A DNA stretch of 64,000 nt from JAFANK01 sp036741695 (GTDB taxonomy: Bacteria > Vulcanimicrobiota > Vulcanimicrobiia > Eremiobacterales > Eremiobacteraceae), in contig DAINRU010000001.1 in assembly GCA_036741695.1 (NCBI GenBank), forward strand, positions 71,938 through 135,937. The letters run 5' to 3'. This document shows, in pieces, positions 44,192-51,357 of the stretch. The notes beneath the pieces are model-generated. The model saw nothing but the letters and a program-made list of their open reading frames with translations, was not told where the DNA came from and searched no databases. The position numbers and the translations under genes were made by a program. Numbering within the stretch: position 1 is the first letter of the stretch; each line of letters begins with the position of its first letter.

Positions 44192-45310
44192 ATGCGCATC
44201 GGCAAGATCTTCGGCATCGACATCGTCATCAACCTGAGCTGGTTGTTCATCTTCGCGTTCGTGGCGTGGTCGCTCGCAGACGTCGGACCGTTCAGGCTCA
44301 TCAGCGTCACGCCGTTCCAACGCATGACGCTCGGGATCATCACCTCGGCGTTGTTCTTCGCAAGCGTGCTGGCGCACGAACTTGCCCACTCGCTCGTGGC
44401 GCGTCGGCGCGGCATCCCGATCAAGCAGATAACGCTCTTCATCTTCGGCGGTGTCTCGAGCCTTGAGGGCGAGCCGACGACGGCTCCGGTGGAGGCCTGG
44501 ATCGCGTTTGTCGGGCCGCTGACGAGCATCATCATCGGTGCGCTCTTCTTCCTGACCAGCATCGCGCTCGGGGCCAAGACGCCACTGGGCGTCGCGACCG
44601 AGTACCTCGCCGTCGCCAACCTTGTGATCGGCGTCTTCAATCTGCTTCCCGCCTTCCCGCTCGACGGCGGCCGTGTGTTGCACGCACTCGTGTGGCGCTG
44701 GACCGATAGTCGCTTGCGCGCCACGCAGGTCGCCGCCACGATCGGCCGCATCCTGGCCATCGGGCTTGTGGCGTACGGCGCGTTTCGCACGCTCTACTAC
44801 ACAGGCTCGCTCGGCGGCCTCTGGCTGATCTTCATCGGCTGGTTCTTGCTCCAGGCAGGCGGCGCGGAGCAGATGCAGGCCGAGCTGCAAAGCGCGCTCC
44901 AGGGACTCACCGCGCGCGATATCGCCGTGCCTGCGCCGGAACCAGTGTCGGCGGGCGCGACCGCCGATGTCGCGTTGCAGGTGATGATGAAGACCGGCAA
45001 CCGTGCACTCCCGGTGATGCTGGGTGATCAGCTTTTGGGGATCCTCACGATGAGCGATTTCGTCAAGCTCACCGATCGCGGCCCCGCCGATGCGTACGTC
45101 ACGTCGCTCATGACGCGCGTTGCGGACCTCAAATCTGCGCTGCCGAGCGCGAGCGCGCTCGAGGTGGTGCAGATGCTGTCAAAAAGCGGCGTCGCGCAAA
45201 TACCGATCATCGATGAGAACGGGGCCCTCGTCGGTTTTGTGACGCGCGAGAGCATCTTGAAACGGTTGCCGCTGCAGCGCGAGGCGCAAAGAATCGCCGG
45301 CGCGGCGTAG
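44192..45310 (+). CDS. Site-2 protease (M50) with two CBS domains
   Basis: A 372-residue intramembrane metalloprotease. Zinc ligands lie in ASVLAHELAHSLVARR (HExxH) and NLLPAFPLDGGRVLHAL (the distal aspartate motif). About six hydrophobic segments span residues 10-225. Two CBS domains follow: TARDIAVPAPEPVSAGATAD...LGILTMSDFVKL and VTSLMTRVADLKSALPSASA...LVGFVTRESIL. CBS-linked S2P proteins of this type probably sense adenine nucleotides, but substrates are mostly unknown. ATG 44192 has no strong SD. It may share a transcript with the Tim44-like gene. Confidence 0.92.
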   Translation: MRIGKIFGIDIVINLSWLFIFAFVAWSLADVGPFRLISVTPFQRMTLGIITSALFFASVLAHELAHSLVARRRGIPIKQITLFIFGGVSSLEGEPTTAPVEAWIAFVGPLTSIIIGALFFLTSIALGAKTPLGVATEYLAVANLVIGVFNLLPAFPLDGGRVLHALVWRWTDSRLRATQVAATIGRILAIGLVAYGAFRTLYYTGSLGGLWLIFIGWFLLQAGGAEQMQAELQSALQGLTARDIAVPAPEPVSAGATADVALQVMMKTGNRALPVMLGDQLLGILTMSDFVKLTDRGPADAYVTSLMTRVADLKSALPSASALEVVQMLSKSGVAQIPIIDENGALVGFVTRESILKRLPLQREAQRIAGAA

Positions 45311-45347
45311 CCACCCGCCCGCGACCGGTTATTAGTCGGCTTGATCC

Positions 45348-45746
45348 CTAGGTGGGTTGTTGCTCCAGCCTCGTGATGCGCCGTTCGTGGTCGTCCAGTC
45401 GCAGGCCCACTCGTTGGTCCTCGATGACGGACAAGCGATCATCGATGCGGATCACGCGACGCTCGACGCGCTGGAGGTCACGCTCGAGCCGCAAGACATC
45501 CGACTTGAGCACGCCGACATCCGACTTGAGCACGCCGACATCCGACTTGAGCACGCTGACATCCGACTTGAGCATCGACACGTCCGCCGCGAGAACGTCG
45601 AGGCGCGCATCCACGCGAGCGAAACCCGCTTCGGTTGCTGCTTTGAAGCCCAGGAGGAAGTCCCAGATGTCTGTCAGCGTCGGCACGTATTCGTTCCCGT
45701 TCACACCCCGGATATCACGTCGTTCGGCGAGGCGGCAAGTCCTCAC
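45348..45746 (-). CDS. Small coiled-coil protein with tandem heptad repeats
   Basis: Up to 132 residues. After a region with TLTDIWDFLLGFKAATEAGFARVDARLDVL come four near-identical LKSDV(S/G)V heptads, then further coiled coil to the C-terminus (LERDLQRVERRVIRIDDRLSVIEDQ). The heptads are encoded by a 21-bp tandem DNA repeat. GTG 45746 has no SD, and GTG 45704 (VNGNEYVPTLTD) is an equally likely start. It follows the stalk-domain gene by 16 bp on the same strand. No enzymatic motif is visible; it probably forms an alpha-helical oligomer. Confidence 0.6.
   Translation of the reverse strand: MRTCRLAERRDIRGVNGNEYVPTLTDIWDFLLGFKAATEAGFARVDARLDVLAADVSMLKSDVSVLKSDVGVLKSDVGVLKSDVLRLERDLQRVERRVIRIDDRLSVIEDQRVGLRLDDHERRITRLEQQPT
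45495..45578. repeat. 21-bp tandem repeat, four units
   Basis: Four units of GACATCCGACTTGAGCAC plus three bases start at 45495, 45516, 45537 and 45558. The first three are identical or differ by one base; the fourth diverges at its end. Each unit encodes one seven-residue coiled-coil heptad on the minus strand. Confidence 0.9.
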
Positions 45747-45762
45747 CTCGGCGCAGGGCGAC

Positions 45763-47355
45763 TCACTTCGGCCTGGCGGGAATCCCAGGCATCGCCGGGT
45801 GGGCCGGTCCCATGAACTGCCACTGCCTGAGCGGGAAGCGCTCGACGGGCATCAGACCGATCGGCTGCGGATGCGGTAGCGGGTGAACGGCGATCGGCGC
45901 TGGATGGATGACGATAGGCGACGGATGTGCGAGCACGGGGCCCGGGTGTGTCACGCCCGGACCGGGGTGCGTGACCACCACAGGCGCGTGGCCCCCGTAG
46001 GCAGTGTTCGCAGGCGGCGCGGCACCCCTGACGGTTGGCCGGATGTCCGTGTACGTCGCTTGAGGGAACCGCTCGAAGGCCACGATGTGGCGTGGTGAGC
46101 TCGGCCGGTTGATGAGACGCGGGAGCACTGCATAGCGCAGGTCCGCCGGAAGCGCGCGACGCTTGCCTTCGATCTGCAGCGGCGCCGTGGAGCGGACCAC
46201 GACTTTCTGCCCGGCAGGCGTCGTGAATCGCGCAGCGATGATCGCGTTATGCGCGGTCACGCCAGACGGCACGCGCGCATATCCCCAGAAAAATCCTGGA
46301 TTGCCCAGCCACGGTGTGAGCGGGAAGGATCCCGGGAACCCCGAGATGGTGAAGAACGCGTTGCCGAATGGGAAGAACTGGCTGACGAAGATCACTTCGA
46401 TGATCCCGCCCTGCACGAAGTACAGCGGTCCAGGCGTGAAGACGGAGAATCCCGGCGGGTAGAACCCGAAGTTGCGGTAGCCGTGCAACGGCCAGCCGAA
46501 GCCGTCGAACCCACCATATCCGCCATAGCCTCCACCGTAATATCCTGCGCCGCCGCCATAGGTCTCGCTCGTGTAATCTGACGTCGTACCCGCGTCTACG
46601 CGGAACGACCAGGTCTCTGTGAAAGGTGTCCCGTCGTCAGCCGCTCCGGTCACCGTGACGGTATGTTGGCCGGTCAAAAGTGGTGAGGTCGGCGTGTAGG
46701 AGACGTACGCGGAGGACACCGTGGAAGAGCCCGTGACGTCCTCGGTGTCGACGGTGATGCGCACCGACGCTGGATCGACGGCGGACGTTCCCCCGTTAAA
46801 GCGAGCGTAGATCGAAGGATACGCCGAGCCGATGAGCGAGCCGAGCGCAGGCCGTGCATCTTCGACGGTCGGCGCTACTTTCGGGGCGGCCGAAAGATCC
46901 GGTCCACTCGTCATGGCCGCAAAATTGCCAGGCCGCCGGCCCGTGACGATGACGACCGTGTCGCTTGTGTCATCATAGTCGACTGAAACCCCAAGCGACT
47001 GCGCGACGAAGCGCAGCGGGATCATGACTCGTCCGGCCACCTCACGCGGGCTGACGTCGAGCGTGCGCGGCTTGCCGTTGACGAGCGCCGTGGGCGAACC
47101 GACGGTCACCGAGACGCTCATCTCGTTCAAAACCGCGGTCGCCGTCTGCGACTCAGCATCATAGGAAACGGTGGCGCCGAGGCGCTCGAAAACACCGCGC
47201 AAGGGCACGAGCACGTGGTCGCCCGAGACGAGCGCGGGCACATCACCGGGGAGCGCGGACCCATCTATAACAATGGACGGCGCGGTCGCCCGGACCGGTG
47301 CGGCCAGGACGAGGAGCAGTGCGAGGGTGAGGAGGGGGCGGGTTATGGGACGCAT
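45763..47355 (-). CDS. Exported stalk-domain (copper amine oxidase N-terminal-like) surface protein
   Basis: 530 residues. A signal peptide (MRPITRPLLTLALLLVLAAPVRA) precedes a two-lobed stalk domain of the copper amine oxidase N-terminal type (VSGDHVLVPLRGVFERLGATVSYD, GRVMIPLRFVAQSLGVSVDYD). Next come an Ig-like segment (HTVTVTGAADDGTPFTETWSF), a Gly/Tyr-rich stretch (YGGGAGYYGGGYGGYGG) and an aromatic beta region. The tail is Pro/His-rich (VTHPGP, IVIHPAP, IAVHP). No oxidase catalytic domain is present, so the domain probably serves in cell-wall binding or display. ATG 47355 is supported by GAGGTGG upstream; a longer reading from 47520 overlaps the groES operator. Confidence 0.8.
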   Translation of the reverse strand: MRPITRPLLTLALLLVLAAPVRATAPSIVIDGSALPGDVPALVSGDHVLVPLRGVFERLGATVSYDAESQTATAVLNEMSVSVTVGSPTALVNGKPRTLDVSPREVAGRVMIPLRFVAQSLGVSVDYDDTSDTVVIVTGRRPGNFAAMTSGPDLSAAPKVAPTVEDARPALGSLIGSAYPSIYARFNGGTSAVDPASVRITVDTEDVTGSSTVSSAYVSYTPTSPLLTGQHTVTVTGAADDGTPFTETWSFRVDAGTTSDYTSETYGGGAGYYGGGYGGYGGFDGFGWPLHGYRNFGFYPPGFSVFTPGPLYFVQGGIIEVIFVSQFFPFGNAFFTISGFPGSFPLTPWLGNPGFFWGYARVPSGVTAHNAIIAARFTTPAGQKVVVRSTAPLQIEGKRRALPADLRYAVLPRLINRPSSPRHIVAFERFPQATYTDIRPTVRGAAPPANTAYGGHAPVVVTHPGPGVTHPGPVLAHPSPIVIHPAPIAVHPLPHPQPIGLMPVERFPLRQWQFMGPAHPAMPGIPARPK

Positions 47356-47476
47356 GCTGACCACCTCAAGGGGCCGCGAAACCGTCACGGCCGGCGGCGG
47401 AGGTTCGCCCAGCAGGACCGTATTCCGCGGACGCACGGGCGCTCCCGCCTTCAGGCGTGAAGGTCGCAGGAACGCC

Positions 47477-47505
47477 TTGCCTGGGCCGCGTAAGCCCGCT
47501 ATAAT
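47477..47505 (+). promoter_or_regulatory. groESL promoter
   Basis: TTGCCT (47477-47482), a 17-base spacer and a perfect TATAAT (47500-47505) lie immediately before the CIRCE operator. The 324 bases between the stalk-domain gene and groES hold this promoter, the operator and a leader of about 165 bases in which I see no gene. Confidence 0.75.
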
Positions 47506-47509
47506 GCAA

Positions 47510-47536
47510 TTGGCACTCAAGTGCTAAGACTGCTAA
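47510..47536 (+). promoter_or_regulatory. CIRCE operator (HrcA site) with an internal extra half-site
   Basis: TTGGCACTC (47510-47518), a 9-base spacer and GACTGCTAA (47528-47536) each differ by one base from the canonical TTAGCACTC-N9-GAGTGCTAA. The spacer itself reads AAGTGCTAA, another near-perfect half-site. It overlaps the predicted transcription start, as expected for HrcA repression. Confidence 0.85.
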
Positions 47537-47679
47537 AACACCAGAAATAGCCGTTATTGGCGTATTCCTTAAGGTCCAGCGTCAGCGAGATCCCAAGCGG
47601 CCACCTGCCGCCTGGTGCGCCGGCAGCGCGGGCCGGAGGCGCGCCCGCGATGACGGTGCTTTAAGGAGGACTAAGTTCA

Positions 47680-47991
47680 GTGGCCGCAACCGCAACCAAA
47701 GTTGAACTGAAGCCGACGGGCGAGCGTGTCGTCCTGGAGCCGGTCGAACCCGCCAAGACGAGCGCCGGTGGCATCATTCTGCCCGACACAGCGCAGGAGA
47801 AGACGCAAGAAGGCGTCGTCATCGCTGTCGGACCCGGCCGTAAGACTGACAAGGGTGAAATCATCCCTGTCGATCTCAAAGTCGGCGACAAGGTCATCTA
47901 CTCCAAGTATTCGGGCTCCGAGATCAAGCTCGACGGCACCGAGTACCTCATCATCAGCGAGAAGGACGTTCTCGCTGTCGTGAAACGCTAA
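47680..47991 (+). CDS. groS: Co-chaperonin GroES
   Basis: A 103-residue heptameric lid of the GroEL cage. It has the typical PTGERVVLEPVEPAKTSAGGIILPDTAQEK with the mobile loop, VIAVGPGR, VGDKVIYSKYSGSEIKLDGTEYLIISEKDVLAVV. GTG 47680 is set by AAGGAGGA nine bases upstream. It is co-transcribed with groEL, 18 bp downstream, under the CIRCE operator and presumably HrcA heat-shock control; hrcA is not in the window. Confidence 0.98.
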   Translation: MAATATKVELKPTGERVVLEPVEPAKTSAGGIILPDTAQEKTQEGVVIAVGPGRKTDKGEIIPVDLKVGDKVIYSKYSGSEIKLDGTEYLIISEKDVLAVVKR

Positions 47992-48009
47992 AGGAGCGCG
48001 AGACACAAC

Positions 48010-49650
48010 ATGGCAGCCAAAGAACTATTATATGACGAGAATGCACGGCGCGCCCTCGAGCGCGGCGTTAACGCTCTCGCCGATGCGGTCAAGGTCACGC
48101 TCGGCCCCAAAGGCCGCAACGTCGTCCTCGACAAGAAGTTCGGTTCCCCGACCATCACCAATGACGGTGTGACAGTCGCCAAGGAGATCGAACTCCCCAA
48201 CCATTTCGAGAACATGGGCGCACAGCTCATCAAGGAAGTCGCCTCCAAGACCAACGACATCGTGGGCGACGGCACGACCACCGCCACGGTGCTGGCGCAA
48301 GCCATCTATCGTGAAGGTCTGCGCAACGTGGCCGCCGGCTCCGATCCGCTGGCGATCAAGCGCGGCATCGAGTCAGCCGTCGAGAAGGTCGTCGAAGCCC
48401 TCAAGAAGATGAAGCATCCGGTCGAGACGCGCGAAGACATCGCCCGGGTCGCCTCCATCTCGGCCAACGACCGGACCATCGGCGACATCGTCGCCGACGC
48501 GATGGAAAAAGTGACCAAAGACGGCGTCATCACCGTCGAAGAGTCCAAGACCACCAAGACCGAGCTCGAGCTGAAGGAAGGCATGCAGTTCGACAAGGGT
48601 TATATCTCGCCATACATGGTGACGGACCCCGAGCGCATGGAAGCCGTGCTCTCTGATCCCTACATCCTCATCACCGAGCGTAAGATATCGGCCATCGCCG
48701 ACATCCTGCCTCTGCTCGAGAAGGTCGTGCAGGTGCAGAAGCCGCTCGTCATCATCGCGGAAGACGTCGAAGGCGAGGCGCTCGCCACGCTCGTGGTCAA
48801 CAAACTGCGCGGCACGTTCACGACCGTCGCCGTCAAGGCGCCGGGCTTCGGCGACCGCCGCAAAGAGATGCTCAAGGACATCGCCATCCTCACCGGCGGC
48901 ACCGTGATCTCAGAAGAGCTTGGCCTCAAGCTCGATAAGGTCACGGTCAACGAGCTGGGCAAAGCGCGCACCGTCAAGGTCACGAAAGAAGAGACCACGA
49001 TCGTCGACGGCGCGGGCAAGAAGGAAGAGATCAAGGGGCGCATCGAGCAGATCAAGCGCCAAGTCGAGGACACCGACTCCGACTTCGATCGCGAGAAGCT
49101 TCAGGAGCGGCTGGCCAAGCTCTCCGGCGGCGTCGCGGTGATCCAGGTCGGCGCGGCCACCGAGACCGAGCTCAAAGAGAAAAAGCACCGCATGGAAGAC
49201 GCGGTCTCGACCGCTCGCTCTGCCGTTGAAGAGGGCATGCTGCCCGGCGGCGGCACGGCGCTCGTGCACGCCATCAAGTCCATCGAGGCGAGCAAGAACG
49301 GCCACGCCACAGACGAGCAGGTTGGCATCGCGATCATCCGTCGTGCGCTCGAGGAGCCGCTCCGGCAGATCGCCGACAACGCGGGTGCCGAGGGTTCCGT
49401 GGTCGTGCAGAAGGTCAAGACGCTCGAGGCCAATCATGGCTTCGACGCGATGACCGGCGAGTATGTCGACATGTTCAAGAAGGGCATCGTCGACCCGCTC
49501 AAGGTCACGCGCACGGCGCTTGAGAACGCGGCGTCGATCGCAGCGCTCTTGCTCACCACCGAGACGCTCATCTCCGACAAGCCGGAAGAGAAAAAGAACG
49601 GCGCGGCGATGCCTCCGGGCGGCGGCATGGGTGGTTACGACATGATGTGA
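48010..49650 (+). CDS. groL: Chaperonin GroEL
   Basis: A 546-residue 60-kDa chaperonin. It has KELLYDENARRALERGVNALADAVKVTLGPKGRNVVLDKKFG, the ATP motif VGDGTTTATVLAQAI, the GMQFDKGYISPYMVTD apical region, and a C-terminal Gly/Met tail GGGMGGYDMM. Length and all domain boundaries are standard. It follows groES by 18 bp and is ended by a strong 15-bp terminator hairpin. Confidence 0.98.
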   Translation: MAAKELLYDENARRALERGVNALADAVKVTLGPKGRNVVLDKKFGSPTITNDGVTVAKEIELPNHFENMGAQLIKEVASKTNDIVGDGTTTATVLAQAIYREGLRNVAAGSDPLAIKRGIESAVEKVVEALKKMKHPVETREDIARVASISANDRTIGDIVADAMEKVTKDGVITVEESKTTKTELELKEGMQFDKGYISPYMVTDPERMEAVLSDPYILITERKISAIADILPLLEKVVQVQKPLVIIAEDVEGEALATLVVNKLRGTFTTVAVKAPGFGDRRKEMLKDIAILTGGTVISEELGLKLDKVTVNELGKARTVKVTKEETTIVDGAGKKEEIKGRIEQIKRQVEDTDSDFDREKLQERLAKLSGGVAVIQVGAATETELKEKKHRMEDAVSTARSAVEEGMLPGGGTALVHAIKSIEASKNGHATDEQVGIAIIRRALEEPLRQIADNAGAEGSVVVQKVKTLEANHGFDAMTGEYVDMFKKGIVDPLKVTRTALENAASIAALLLTTETLISDKPEEKKNGAAMPPGGGMGGYDMM

Positions 49651-49671
49651 TCCCGCAAGGGATTGGACATA

Positions 49672-49709
49672 GTAAAGAGGCGCGAATTCGTTCGCGCCTC
49701 TTTACTATT
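49672..49709 (+). terminator. Intrinsic terminator of groESL
   Basis: A 15-bp perfect stem (49672-49686 with 49691-49705) around TTCG. The right arm ends in CTCTTTAC and ATT follows. Confidence 0.8.
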
Positions 49710-49749
49710 CTGGCGCTTTCCTCACGGAAAACATAGCGTGATAGGACCT

Positions 49750-49823
49750 GAGGTTGGGGGCGGTTACGGTGCGGATCTGCGAAATCGCGCGCTGCGGGTT
49801 CGATTCCCGCCGCCTCCAACCTC
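49750..49823 (+). ncRNA. tRNA/tmRNA-3'-end-like hairpin, possibly a remnant
   Basis: GCGGG-TTCGATT-CCCGC (49794-49810) is a canonical T-arm. It is followed by an acceptor-like strand CGCCTCCA (49811-49818), the form typical of tmRNA and some tRNA 3' ends. GGGGGCG at 49756-49762 pairs with that strand, and the helix extends to 14 bp (49750-49763 with 49810-49823, one G-T pair). Only about 31 bases lie between acceptor and T-arm, too few for a D-arm plus anticodon arm, so it is not a normal tRNA. It could be a tmRNA 3' fragment left as an attachment site, a permuted tmRNA piece, or a tRNA-like RNA. Confidence 0.35.
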
Positions 49824-49872
49824 CGTCGCTGACGGAGGGTGGCGACGCCCGCAGATCCGGTGTCGTCTCCCG

Positions 49873-49901
49873 TTGCGCGTTTTTCCACGATGGGCTATAA
49901 T
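49873..49901 (+). promoter_or_regulatory. Promoter of a predicted small RNA
   Basis: TTGCGC (49873-49878), a 17-base spacer and a perfect TATAAT (49896-49901). There is no protein start downstream before a terminator at 49927. Confidence 0.55.
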
Positions 49902-49907
49902 ATCGCT

Positions 49908-49952
49908 ATCGCAGATCCGCGCCGTAACCGGCATTTCGCCGGTTTTTTCTTT
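49908..49952 (+). ncRNA. Predicted ~45-nt small RNA complementary to the tRNA-like element
   Basis: A transcript starting about seven bases past the -10 would run to the T-tract near 49952. Bases 49910-49929 are the reverse complement of 49762-49781 in 19 of 20 positions, the exception forming a G-U pair. A shorter copy of the same word lies at 49850-49859. No known RNA family is recognised. Confidence 0.35.
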
Positions 49953-49953
49953 T
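49927..49953 (+). terminator. Intrinsic terminator of the predicted small RNA
   Basis: ACCGGC (49927-49932), loop ATTTC, GCCGGT (49938-49943), then TTTTTCTTTT. From here to 50033 I see no further feature. Confidence 0.75.
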
Positions 49954-50033
49954 GTCTGAGCGAGTTAAGAGCCGCCACCTCTGCCGTGGTCCCTCGTACT
50001 GTCGCGTCCTGACCCGCTGGCGACTAATGCCAG

Positions 50034-50570
50034 CTATTTCGGTTTGGGGAGCTCGAACAGCGTCTTGACTCGCAAGCGGAACCCTGGCAACGTGCGGTGC
50101 CGTATGATATCTTTTTCGTCAAGCCGGCGTCTGCCATCGGCGTCGCAGATGGTGACGCTTCGCGCGCCCGGATCGACGAGAAAGACGACCTGCGTGCCGG
50201 CGGCGAGATAGACGCGTACTTTTTCCTCGATGTCGGGGCGCCGGTCGTCCGGCGATCTCACCTCGACCACGGCGTCAGGCGCCACGAGCGGCTCTTCGGT
50301 CACCTCCATTTCTGAAAGCGGCAAGCGCTTGTAGGAAAGGAAGGCCACATCGGGGACTAGGGGACGGCGCGCCTCGCCCGGCGGCTGGATGCGAAAGCGC
50401 CACTCCGGGCCGGCAAAGCCTGTGCCGGTGGATTGTGCCCAGGCGCTCAGTGCCACGAGGAACGCGCCCTGCGCGAGCGAGTGCCGCCGCTTCGGGCTCA
50501 CCTTTTGCAGCGCGCGCCCATTGACCCATTCGAAAGCCGGTTTCCCCTCGGGCACTTTGATTGTAACCAT
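50034..50570 (-). CDS. Uma2-family putative restriction-like endonuclease
   Basis: 178 residues of the Uma2 (DUF820) family, with a PD-(D/E)xK nuclease fold. It shows FEWVNGRALQKVSPKRRH near the N-terminus, the metal aspartate in LVPDVAFLSYKRLP, then the E-x-x pattern VVEVRSPDDRRPDIEEKVRVYLAAG, QVVFLVDPGARSV and a C-terminal GFRLRVKTLF. The biological role of these abundant single-gene nucleases is unresolved. ATG 50570 lies only about nine bases downstream of the predicted start of transcription, and no SD is visible, so translation may be near-leaderless. It is divergent from the signalling block. Confidence 0.85.
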   Translation of the reverse strand: MVTIKVPEGKPAFEWVNGRALQKVSPKRRHSLAQGAFLVALSAWAQSTGTGFAGPEWRFRIQPPGEARRPLVPDVAFLSYKRLPLSEMEVTEEPLVAPDAVVEVRSPDDRRPDIEEKVRVYLAAGTQVVFLVDPGARSVTICDADGRRRLDEKDIIRHRTLPGFRLRVKTLFELPKPK

Positions 50571-50585
50571 ACGATACTCACGCGG

Positions 50586-50616
50586 ATTATATCACGATGC
50601 ATCCGGCGACGGTCAA
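50586..50616 (-). promoter_or_regulatory. Possible promoter of the Uma2 gene
   Basis: On the minus strand, TTGACC (50611-50616) and a perfect TATAAT (50586-50591) lie 19 bases apart, longer than the ideal 17. Confidence 0.45.
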
Positions 50617-50714
50617 CGCCCCTGACCGCCCGCGCTCTCCGCCTGACAAGACAAGCGGAACCCGGCGGAGAAGTACGATGGAGAGCATCAGCTGTTCCCG
50701 TAACCTCTGTAGCA

Positions 50715-50732
50715 GCGGACTTCGTAGTCCGC
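50715..50732 (+). repeat. Diverged palindromic repeat before the DUF4760 genes
   Basis: GCGGACT-TCGT-AGTCCGC, preceded by TGTAGCA. Together with the downstream GCTTAGCGGAA it aligns with copy 2 (43360) and its TGTAGCA...TTTCACGGAA flanks. It lies 15 bases before the ATG at 50748. Confidence 0.6.
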
Positions 50733-50747
50733 TTAGCGGAAGGCGGT

Positions 50748-51338
50748 ATGAGCCTGGAACTCTGGAACACAGTCGCGTCGATCGGCACCTTCTTCGTCAT
50801 CTTGGCGACAGCGATCGCCGCTGTGTTGGAGCTGAGGCACATGCAGGCGAAGAACCAGCTGCAAGCGGTGCTCACCCTACAGCGCGAATTTCGCGATCCC
50901 GAATTGCAAGAGTCGCTGCGCTACGTCCAGTTCTACCTGCCGCAGAAGATCCGCGACCCGCAGTACCGGGCCGAGCTGGCCAGGATCGGTTTCATCGACT
51001 CGCGCGTGCACATGGAGATGACCGCCTGCAATTTCTTCAATCAGATGGGCACGCTCGTCAAAAACCACATCGTCGACCCTGACGCGTTCCTCGATCAGAC
51101 CAGCCGCATCATCGACCAGTATTGGAAACTGCTCGCGCCGGTCATCGCCATTTTACGCCGCAAACGCGGTGACGAGCAGTATCAGAATTTCGAGTATCTC
51201 GCTGCACTGTCCGTGGAATGGCGCAAGAAGCACCCCAGAGGCGTCTATCCCAAGACCGTGCCGCGCATGAATCTCGAGGATGTGTGGCTGGTCGAAGATG
51301 AGACGCCCGCCGAGACGCCTGTGCCGGTCGCACCGTAG
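50748..51338 (+). CDS. DUF4760-type membrane-anchored protein, paralogue 1
   Basis: 196 residues. An N-terminal membrane helix (about 6-28, NTVASIGTFFVILATAIAAVLEL) precedes a cytosolic helical domain with LQREFRDPELQESLRYVQFYLPQKI, FFNQMGTLVKNHIVDPDAFLD and ILRRKRGDEQYQNFEYLA. This pattern is the DUF4760 type, without known function. ATG 50748 has GGAAGGCGG upstream. The tail ends Pro/Glu-rich. A second paralogue starts 19 bp downstream, then three cyclase genes follow without a promoter-sized gap. A membrane effector or sensor role for the cyclases is an inference from gene order. Confidence 0.75.
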   Translation: MSLELWNTVASIGTFFVILATAIAAVLELRHMQAKNQLQAVLTLQREFRDPELQESLRYVQFYLPQKIRDPQYRAELARIGFIDSRVHMEMTACNFFNQMGTLVKNHIVDPDAFLDQTSRIIDQYWKLLAPVIAILRRKRGDEQYQNFEYLAALSVEWRKKHPRGVYPKTVPRMNLEDVWLVEDETPAETPVPVAP

Positions 51339-51357
51339 GGAGTTTGAGAACTCACGC

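Noticed and set aside
45495..45578. A CRISPR array
   Set aside because: The 21-bp units are contiguous without spacers and encode coiled-coil heptads in frame.
49740..49960. A complete permuted tmRNA gene
   Set aside because: No 5' acceptor strand complementary to CGCCTCC lies downstream, and no tag reading frame ending in Ala-Ala is visible. It is kept only as a tRNA/tmRNA-like element.
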